From NCBI GenBank assembly GCA_009869945.1, contig WIXG01000327.1, positions 1 through 64,000 of the forward strand: a stretch of DNA of 64,000 bases. Direction: 5' to 3'. Below the pieces are notes generated by a model, which was not told the origin of the DNA, ran no database searches, and was given only the letters and a program-made list of their open reading frames with translations. A program made the translations under genes and the position numbers. Origin of the DNA: Mesaphorura yosii (Eukaryota; Arthropoda; Collembola; Poduromorpha; Tullbergiidae). Shown here in pieces: positions 54,702 through 64,000 of this stretch. Every line of letters starts with the position of its first letter. The first letter of the stretch is position 1.

Positions 54702-57700
54702 CTTCAGCGGCGAGCTCCAGCCCACGGATGCGAGACCTGCGTAGAGAAAAGAATTCCATGCGTCACATCATCTGTCAATTCCCAAAGTGGGCAATTTTAA
54801 GGGCACGGCCAGGCATTTTATCAATTCCCATCATTCGATTTGAGTAACCGCTTGGCTAATGCGGGCGGGCTACGCACATCTTCCCGGAATCCGAGCGGGA
54901 GGGGGGGGGGGCGAAGTGCGACTGGGCTAATTAAGGGTATCCTGTCGCGAATTATGGGCCCACATATTTAGCTTAATTGATGCGCAATTAGCGGGGATGA
55001 TGTGTTGCATATTTTCTGATTACGCTCAATTCCCAAAGCAAGTGTTCACCTCTCGTAAGGATGTTTCCTACTTTAGAGATAATTTGGGCCTGAATTAACT
55101 AAATTAACGTTAACTGGGTCTCGTGTACAGTTAGGTAGTTTGCTACCCCCGTTGTTTAGCAACCTGCTGGAAGACCCAAGTAACCCCGTATGATTTGTAT
55201 AGGATTCTCGACACGTTCCCCTCTGACTAAAAAAAAATCATGATTTTCGCATGGGCACTGGTGGCATTCGAAAGACCTAAGTTTTAATTTGAATACCGAG
55301 TCTCACGGGATTAGCCGGCCAAAGTTGGCTAAAATCCTCTTTGAAATCGCTCCCCATGTAAAGTGAGACTTTTTCACAAACCCACAATCATACCTATTTG
55401 AAGGGACACAATTTTTGTCGTTCAGGGATTTAGGTAGTAATAACTTGGAACTATGAGTTCCGAAATTTCTAGCCCAATCGGCCCAAGTCGCTAAGAATTG
55501 AAGCCCAAATTACCCGCAAAGTAGAAAATAACCTTCCTGTGCTCGAAATTCTCTGCTGTCATCCTCCGTCACAGTCGAGCTGTTCTCGGCTATTCTTAGC
55601 ATCAAAGTCTGTGTGCATCTTTTTTTATTATTATTAGCGCTGCATTTTCACAGCCATTGAACTCTGGCGAAGAGAGAGGTACGGTCTCACGCTTGCCTCC
55701 ACCGTCTTTCATTCTGCGATGAAAATTGTGCACGACGATGAAAAAAACGCGTAATTACTGCAGCAGTCGTTCGAGAAAAAATGCTGGCTCCAAGAGACCA
55801 ATTACAGTGCAGACGCATAATCGTCTCGGCCAACACCTTAATTACGAGTGGAGTAGACAGCGCATCGCACAGAGTCTCTGTGCTCGCTCTTTTTTGTGCA
55901 GGACAGACGGACGGAGTGCGTGCACGGTGTTTTTTGTAAGCAAGCTAATTACTCCGAGTGTGTATGCGACCAGAGCTCCGGGATGGTGGCGCCACCTTCC
56001 CTGTTTAATAATCACGAGTGTACAATGAAAAACAGAGAGAATGAATAAAAAAGAAGAGACAAACATGAAGGGGACGGTTATGCATGTCTAATCACTAATT
56101 ACAGCAGCAGTCTGCTTTTATACGAAATCTTTTTGTCCTCAAAAGCAGTTCTCTCATTTTTAGTATAAATTTTTAAAGAAAATGAAGAAAGAAAAGAAGT
56201 CCACGGTTCAGTGAGTGCACAAAGCCGCTGCTCCTCTCTGCCGTCTTTTTCGAACGAGATTCCCTGAACAATTCTCTTTGGCTGTTGCTGTGAAGAACGG
56301 GGCAATTATCCGCTTCTTCTGTTCTCTCTGTTCTATTCTATTCTATTATTCTACCCCCTTCTTTTTTCATTCTCGTGTTTTTTTTTTAGCGGCGGTCGAT
56401 TTCAGCAGCGACGACGGCGAGACAAATTAATTGTGTCTTGACGATTGTGTACGAGCAGATGACAATGGACTGACACCTTAATTACGAGACTTCCTCCTGC
56501 CATGAAATCCTCTACAAGCTAAAAAACCTCCATCAAATCCTCTGATGCAGATTATTCGCGAGCGGTGCTCGATTAACCCTCCATAATTTCCGGGGAGGAT
56601 TTCGGGCACATCGCTGCTGCTGAGCGAGTTGGCGGGGTGGCGAGCACGGAAAGCGGCATTTGTTTGCAATAACAGTAGAGACTTGTTAAAACTGGACTCA
56701 ATTAGAGCTCAACGCGCCTAAATTGCCTCGAATTGAGCACAATTAAATCAGTGGAGATTAGAGTCACTTTAGTCTCTCTCAGTAATGGAGACTAAAGACT
56801 CAGCAAACCGGAGACACATTCTCAAGTTTTACAGTCGCCATGGTTAAATCACACAGTCGCATTCACAATGAGGGAAAAAAAATATACCACTGGGCAAACT
56901 CAGCATAAATTAGGCTTTAAATAGGATTTCGAGTGGAGCCCCCAATTAGATGACACTAAATTAGAGGGCTCGAGACTTCTTTAAAGGATGGACGGGAAGA
57001 CTTGGCTCCAGTTTCGCACAAGTCGCGAATCACTTTAGCCTGGACGACGGACTTCTAACGTTAATACGAATTATTTGAACCATTCGTCTAATTTTTTTTC
57101 ACAATTTCCAAATGAGAGAGTGGTTCAACTCCGCATAAATTATGCCCAATTTATATATTCCTTTCTTTAAATTGGATTGGAGACAGTCTGTACTTGCTTC
57201 TTTGGTTGGGGTAAATTGGGCTCAATTAAGGGGGTAGGAATTAGCGGAAAAGTGGCCCGGTTCTCGCCATCAACAGGACTCGAGCGCACACACGAGTCTA
57301 ATCCTCTAAATGCACCCCGCATTCAGCTCGCAGAAGAGTTGAAGATGTAGGAATTATAAAAGTCCCATTCATTAACTCCTGAGGCGGCCAAACGTTTGAG
57401 AAACTGGACCCCCATTTCGAATTCCCACACTACCCTTAATTAATGATGGTGGTACATGGCCGGCTACGATAACCCGTAGTACTTAATTAAAGGAGATTGC
57501 GAAATCTCCCATTACTACTAACAAAGTGAATTAAATTCATTAGCTCTCTAAAACGCTCGTGTTGCGCCATTTCCTTCCCGGCGAAGCTTTTGCTACCGCG
57601 AAAATGAGCTCCTTAATGACTCTCAGCGTACTTAATAAGTCCAATTAGCGAGAAGCATTAAAAATATGCTCGGCCGCCCCCTTAATGACCCGCGTGTGTG

Positions 57701-60199
57701 TGATTGCGGCCGCGAATAAAGCAGGAATCTGCCGACGATCAGCCCATGGAAAATGGACCAACAAAACCTTCCCGGAAACGGCCCGTACGCAGTCTTGACA
57801 CTCTGATCACTCTCTCTCTCGTAATTAGCATCTCATACGCGTACATACGTCTGCTCCATTCTAAGCACGAGCAGATGTTTTAATTAATCCCGTGCATGAG
57901 AGTCATTAGCATTTCCTCATTAGACGGGAGCAGATCAGAGCAGCATCTGCTCAATCCAGAGACTAATTAAATGCAGCATGTATGGACTGATTACCGTATC
58001 CTCATTATGGTGAGTGTTCGGGAACGCTGCACAACTCTTCACCCACTAGTGAACGTGTCCTGAGAATGTGTGATGCTGGAGCGGGCTAATCAGGTCGAAC
58101 GCGAGTGCCCACTTATGCGAGCCGGTGAACGTGCACCGTCCACTTAATTACTATAGTAGCAGTGATAGGAACTCTGTTGACTTTTAAATTAGGAACTTGA
58201 GCACACTATGATTTACACGAAGATAGGAACTTTTTGATTTTTGCACGTGATTTCTTCGTCACTTGACTCTTTTAAAGTATTATTCGCACTCCATCTCGGC
58301 GGCCCTGCACTCTGAGCTGGCCGGAGTGTGAGCGGAGACTGCCGAGAGACTTTCGCGACTCGTTGCGCGCATGTAAAAATAGGAATCCCTTTCATTAGCC
58401 GGTCGGAACGGGGAAGAAGAAATGCAAAGCACCGTCCGCTCCGCAGTTTGTGATAATGAAAATCGATTAAAAAACGGGAAGGGGATAGTTATTAGAATTT
58501 ATGTACGCTGTGCTGTGCGCTGGAATTAATTCCACTTTTTTTCTCATCATTTTATGTGTTCTCCCCTTCCCCATTTCATATACGATGCACACGGAGTATA
58601 ATGAGAGCAGACCCCAGCGCTCCTCTCCGTCCTCTTGTGTGTGTGTGAGTCTAGCTCATTCCAGGATTTCCCAGGCCCTCCGCGTAATCAATTCCCCCGG
58701 TGGCGGAGAGCAAAATGGTAATGAGTAATTCCATCCGCGGCGCACGGAGGAGAGAATTCAGCGCATTTACATACGTGCACACAAAAATAGGATGCGGAGG
58801 GAAAAAAACACCCCGAATAGCGCGCATATAATTATAATCGTGTATAATGAAGGATTTTTTTCCTCTGCGAAGGAAAAAAAATGCAATCGCAAGCTGCTGC
58901 TCAAAGGGACCTGGCAACGGCCAACAGCAACTCTAGCAACAGAGAGCCCTTGCATACATTAGTGTTACAAAAGAAGTCTCTGCAGCCGAGCACGGATAAT
59001 TCATGCTCAGGTAAGGGTATGCAGCGGTCGAGCTCTGCCTTAAATGAGTAATCTCTGGGCCCGGGCCCGCAAGAAGGGGATAATGAATTCCGGAGCTCAG
59101 AGCTTAATGAATGCGTCAGGTAAGAGAGAGAGAGAAAATGCAGGACAAAAAAGGTCTCTGAAAAGGAGAGAGGAAAAAAGGTCGCGACCAGTGCAGCTGC
59201 GGCCGCATTTTTTTCCTTCTCTCCATTTGTGTTTGTCTTTTGTGGACACGACGGTCGGAGATGACTGCTGAGAAGGGGAACGGTCGGTCCAGCAGCAAGC
59301 AGTGATAAACGCAGTGAGTGAGCGTACAGGTAAAGGAATGACACGGACGAATGCAAGACGTGAGTGCTGGAGCACCTTTTGTCTGTCCATCTCTTGAGCG
59401 ATGGAATTCGAATGCCTTCAGGGCTCCCTGCCACTGCTCTATTCTACGGTTGACCCTTGCCCGACTATGCACACTGCTGGGATGATATTTTTATGAATGG
59501 TGCAGACTAAAAATAATCTTACCTTCTCAACCCCGTCCACCCTGTCTTTTGATTGATTGACCCGGGCTCGGTGCAGTCCTGAACACATGCACACTAACTG
59601 TGTACTTGAAGGTGTACTCTGCCGCTTAAAGGTTGAAAGGGTACTCTGATGACTTTAGCGGTGGCCGGAGAGAAATACTGAGCCTGGAACACAACCAGAG
59701 TTGCCTTTAATTAGGAACTGGAATTTCACACGAAAGAATGTTGCGCTGTAGCGAGAGTTAATGAGTCCGAGAAAGTAGAAAAGCGAAAAAAAGTGGGCAG
59801 ACGTATTGGGCTCGCACGCAGACTCGCACTGAGGGGAGAGGCAGTGCGCTAATTGCGAGCGTGTGGAGAAGAAAGTGGCTTCCCCGAATGAGCAGAAGGC
59901 AGAGAGAGTAATTAGCGTGTGCAGCGCACTGCTCTGCTCTTTTTCGCGAATGCCGTGCCGTGCTCGTTCATGGGCGGAGCTCCTCCTCCGTCTTAAGACA
60001 CTGGCTCCCCATCCGCTGATTGGCCGGAGGAGAAAGTTGTCGCCAACTCCCTTGCACCACACTCTCTAATTACCGTGCTTTTTAATTACGCGACTCTTTC
60101 CCCGTCCCTTTGCTCTCCCACCTTTCTTCTTACCCCGGCGACGGAACCCGAAATTCAGTCGGCACTCACCCCGCTCAAGGAATCCTCCAAGACTAATTA

Positions 60200-62350
60200 A
60201 GAGACACACGAAAACACAGACACGGAGAAACGCAGAGTTTTTTCTTTCACGACGACGGATGCGATAGGAACTTTCGTTTCAGAGTTTAGGAACTTTGGTT
60301 GCGGTCAGAGTTTTAATTATGCAGAGAGTCGTACCAGCACTCTTACCGTCTTGCCCGTGCGAGTGACTGTCGTCAACTAACTACCGAGTCTAAATACGGT
60401 GAAGGAGTACTGCTCATCATCACCCTTTCTACTTTCGGAGCTGCGTCTCTCCTTTTTTTCTCTCTTTCTTAAACAAGCCGCGGCTCGCTCTTCCCTCTTT
60501 ACTGCTATTATTATTATAAAAAACGGAGAGAGAATTTCTCCTGTTTCGTATGCAATAATAATAATTTCTCCGCTCTCCGTCTTCCATTTTCTCTCTTCTC
60601 TACTCCTATTTTTTAAGGAGCGCACATTTCTCCATGTAGAGAGACGGAGAGGGAGAGAGAAGGGAGTGGAGAAAATTGTAAAGACGTTCCCGGCTCTCCC
60701 TCACCGTCTCTCCTTCCCTCATTTCATATGTGTATGTACTGAGCTCGCATTTAAATTGGAAGCCGAGAGAGAGGGAGAGAAAGTAAATGAGCGAACGGGA
60801 GAGAAGGATTTTTTTTCCGCCTGTACCGCGCGAACGGCCGAAAACGGGGGGATAAAAAAAAAGAGAGTACACTGCTCGTGAAGGGAACTTTTTCTCCTCT
60901 GTCTCTCTCTTCCTCTCGTATGATTATTATTAGGAGCCCGGAGAATGTGTACACATAATTTCAAACTCTCCCGAGAACCTCTGCTCATTCCTTAACTTTT
61001 CCGCAATAATTAAGCGGAGCTGGACCACTGCGGACAATTAGAGCAGTGTGTTCAGGGGCATTTTCTTTTTAAGGAGGGGGACCCCAAAGAGTGGGGAGCA
61101 CATTAATCCGAGACTTTTGCATTTCCAGGCCGGCTGAACGTGCGTTTCATTAATCCGAGACTGTGCAGACTCTGCATCATCTCCTGGAGAGAAGACGGAG
61201 GTGGAGGAGAGTCTCTGAGAAATTTCTCCATCATAACGAATCCCGAGGAGAGACGGTGAGGGAGAGAACATACACAATTTTCCATTAACTTTAAAAAAGG
61301 GAGAAAAAAGTAGATGGAATGCATACACGGGCGGAATGAGAAGAGGGAAAAAAGTCAATACACAAGAAAAAAGCGAGGAGAAAGAAGTATGGAATGAAGG
61401 AGAGGGGAACAGAGTGAAAAAAAGTGCTCCGTCTCTTTGCATAAATTCCCGGGCCCAGCACTCTGGAGCTCATTCTCACTGCCTGCATTGCCACGGGATT
61501 TTTTAGCTGTATTGATTTTTCTCCGTGCAGCTCGACGCGAGTGTCTCTCCTTTATTATTATGATTGCCGTCGTACTACTGAAGGCGAGCATGGGGAAATT
61601 TTTTAATGGCAATCTCTCTCTCTCCGTCGCTTTATTCCGCTTGTATCGTAATCAGAGAGAAGGAGAGAGAAGTAGAGAAGCCCACATTAAAAAAAAAGTG
61701 CTGGAGACAGAGAAAGGAGTACAGTTCCGAGAGAACCTCCGCCGTTGATTTGTGATTCGGGTGGAGGGAGGAGGAGGAGCTAAAAGGAAGAGAAAGTTCG
61801 TGTAAAGAGAAAAGGCTGCCGCTAATAAGCAGCCGGGAAGGTGAAAGCGGGTTCCGTTCTTCTCCTTCTCTCCTTCCCGGCTCTCTGTGTGTAAATGAGA
61901 GCGGGCAACGTCTTTGCAGTAAGGCGAGGAGGTACAGCAGGCTCTCTCTTTTAATGTCCCCTCTCTGCTGTTCTCTCCGAGCTTGCATAATAAGCGACCC
62001 TCCACTCCTACTCTCTTCTCTTTCCCGGGATTTTTTTTCTCTTCTTTTTTTCTCCTAAATTTTTTTAGCGGAGATGAGAGAAAATTGGATTTCTCTGCTC
62101 CGCTGCTCTCCCTCACCGTCTCTCATCTCGGATCTCATCTCTCCGAATATCCCCTTGTCTGCATTTCTCTTCTCTCTGCATTCCTTATCCCGGAATTCCA
62201 TAAAAAGAGACTCACTCTCCGGGCGCGAGAATTAATGAGGAGCCCATGCAGATTGCAATCTTGTAATTACAGTCGCAATTACTCTCGGACTCCACTGGCA
62301 CAACTACTAACGCATGCAAACCCCCGTAATTAAATCTGGTAATTGCAAGC
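60200..62350. promoter_or_regulatory. GAGA/CTCT-dense tract
   Basis: Some 2 kb packed with GAGAG/CTCTC and CGGAGA/TCTCCG words on both strands, many as ACGGAGAGAG or CCGTCTCTC. GAGAG is the binding core of the GAGA factor (Trl) family, which marks promoters and Polycomb response elements in arthropods. Low-complexity drift is the alternative. Confidence 0.4.
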
Positions 62351-62619
62351 AGTGCCCCCTCCGCTGTCTTTGCAAAAGTACTCTGCGGAGACGGCCGGAA
62401 CGGAAACGGCGAGACATGATGCGGGGCAATGACTGAAGGCACGGGGATGCACAATCATTGAAGGCAAATCAAGGAAGGCAATCATTGCACAATCGGAAAA
62501 TGTCGGGCAAACTGCGCACACCGAAAACTGAGCAGATGGAAGGCAACCGCCACTCATGGCGGTCTCAATTCGCGGAGCAGTTTGGGAGTCCGCGCTAATG
62601 GAGCACAAAAGAGCGATCG

Positions 62620-62648
62620 AGACACTGAGACTTGAGGTCTCAGTGTCT
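62620..62648. repeat. Perfect 12-bp inverted repeat with 5-base loop
   Basis: AGACACTGAGAC, loop TTGAG, then GTCTCAGTGTCT. A related GGTCTCAGTGG ... CACTGCTGAGACC pair occurs at about 62995-63041. Confidence 0.6.
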
Positions 62649-64000
62649 TGTATCACTTGAGACCGAGGTTGCTGAAAACCGGCCAGTGCTCAGCCCCCCG
62701 CCCGAAAACAATGAACGACTGAGGAAGCTCCGTTCCAAGCGTCTAAATCATAAACGTACCCCCGTCTGTCGAAAGCGGCGATTCGGTGGCGAGGTTTCCG
62801 TGAGTTTTTTTTTGAGAAAGCACTGCTCTTCTCCTAGAGCGTGAGCACTTTTGGCACGGGTCAAACACTGCGGTGAACTGCACGGTGGAGCCTTTCGGTA
62901 AAAGAGACTCTGGACACGTGACCACCGTCCGTCTCTGTTTACAAACACTGTTCAAAAGTCAAAGGAGTACAGCGGAGGTTGCTAGGGGGAAGCCGGTCTC
63001 AGTGGTCCGGTCAAGAGTCGGCGAGTCACTGCTGAGACCACGGAGCTGGACAGCCGAGAACACGAGCAAGAGAAAAAAAAGCAGTATGCGGGTGGAATTA
63101 ATTACTCCAAAACCCCCTCCACCACCAGAAATACAGCTCTTAAAATTAAACGCAAAGGGGATCGGAATTAAAAAAAGGAGAGGAGCGTTAATTTATATTG
63201 CACTCCCTCCACCACTCTCTTCTCTTGGGGGAAACGTGCGGGGCAATTAACCAAGGAGACTCTGTGCTCTCTTGAGTGAGAGACGATGTTGAAAAAACAA
63301 GCGTAGTCCCCCCGCACTTTTGCGCTTAAGCCTTGTGCTCTCTTGCTTCATTTTCGTGTGGAGGTGTTCTACACTCGGGAAATTAGAGCCCATAGTTAAA
63401 AAAAGAAGGTATGCACATCGGTCGTGTTTAATTAATGGAGAAAAAAGGAGAGGACGAGCAGTGTGCTCTGCTCTGAGCAGTGAGCATTAAACTCTCTTCT
63501 GCTTACACAGCGGAGATAAGATAAAAAACGATTGGTCGCTTTCGTCCGCTTTGCCTCCACCTTTTTTCTCTACTCTGCATTGTCCTCATGTATTCCGCTC
63601 CAGGCCAGTGCTGCTCTTGTACGCTTCTTTCTTAATACAATTATCGCTAATGATAATTTTTTCTCTCCTGTGCCAGAGCAACAGCCACACTGCAGACGAT
63701 TCTCCTTCGCTCATTACAATATTAGGGAAAAAAATGATGATTGTGTCTTGTATTTCGATGATAATGATAATCACTCTGCGTTTATTTTGGATGGTTGTTC
63801 CTACGGAATTCCTTTCCCCCCACCGTCCGTGCTCACCTGGGCCACGTTTTGCAGTGCACTATTCTCGCTGCTGTTAAAATTCCCAAACGCTCGAGCAGAG
63901 TCGTGATCTCGAAAACTCGCAACTAAAATGAAGTGTCTGATAGAGATTTGTGTTTGAGATGACAAAGAAGTTGAGAGTGCAACGCACTCGATTTATAAAA

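Larger units (their letters stand above)
54739..64000. other. 9.3 kb gene-poor region upstream of zfh-2
   Basis: No supported protein-coding or RNA gene. The many open frames are short and have no domain signature. The region is rich in TTAATTA/TAATTA homeodomain-type sites. It also has a duplicated 16-mer (ACACCTTAATTACGAG at 55833 and 56473), repeated TAGGAACTTT words, dense GAGA/CTCT tracts (60.2-62.35 kb) and a perfect hairpin (62620-62648). Likely the 5' cis-regulatory territory of zfh-2 or of a gene beyond the window. Confidence 0.55.

Noticed and set aside
57121-57140. GGTTCAACTCC, a tRNA B-box-like word
   Set aside because: No A box or cloverleaf upstream; similar words at 16304 (in the MITE) and 29499 also fail to fold as tRNA.
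1-64000. CRISPR arrays, operons or bacterial insertion sequences
   Set aside because: Introns, poly(A) signals and arthropod gene families show a eukaryotic nuclear genome; no regular spacer-repeat array seen.

Overview
The window is nuclear DNA of an arthropod. Supporting evidence: a hemocyanin/prophenoloxidase-family gene, an RDL-type GABA-gated chloride channel, a chemosensory ionotropic receptor, a zfh-2/ZFHX-type homeobox gene and many small Gly/Tyr/His-rich secreted proteins of cuticle type. Introns are mostly very short (about 40-120 nt, GT-AG), genes are closely packed, and base composition is moderate. Prophenoloxidase plus these families suggest Pancrustacea (for example a springtail or a small crustacean); I cannot fix the species from sequence alone. 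Exon coordinates below were worked out by hand from splice sites and reading-frame continuity.

Layout. 0.6-2.2 kb: an ionotropic receptor with two in-frame TAG codons (+). 2.6-4.2 kb: a cytochrome P450 (-). 4.6-6.6 kb: a protein with a Cys-peptidase-like core (-), head to head with an SLC35F5-like transporter (+, 7.3-9.3 kb). 9.8-10.3 kb: a small secreted protein (+). 10.6-13.7 kb: the voltage-gated calcium channel beta subunit (-). 13.7-17.6 kb is non-coding and carries a Harbinger-like MITE. 17.6-24.3 kb: a YGYP-repeat secreted protein (-), the RDL channel with a tyrosine at the pore 2' site (-), a divergent Rab GTPase lacking the catalytic glutamine (+) and a His-rich secreted protein (-). 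25.0-26.8 kb: an FMRFamide-receptor-like GPCR (-). 28.9-33.6 kb: a secreted prophenoloxidase/hemocyanin (+) and midnolin (+). 33.8-36.7 kb: an acidic secreted protein (+), a CMTM-type MARVEL protein (-) and a very acidic D/E-repeat secreted protein (+). 37.2-44.6 kb: a same-strand cluster of four secreted Gly/Tyr/Gln-rich proteins with TATA promoters. 46.7-54.4 kb: a three-homeodomain, ~20-zinc-finger ZFHX/zfh-2 gene (-). 54.7-64 kb: no recognisable gene; rich in TAATTA, GAGA tracts and a repeated TAGGAACTTT motif, probably the 5' regulatory territory of zfh-2.

The genes do not form a pathway. The clearest local theme is the tandem set of extracellular-matrix/cuticle-type genes, most of which split the signal peptide after a tiny first exon. 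The most notable observations are the RDL pore tyrosine, the double-amber ionotropic receptor, the Rab with Gln replaced by Leu, and a structured dispersed repeat family present four times, three of them inside introns.
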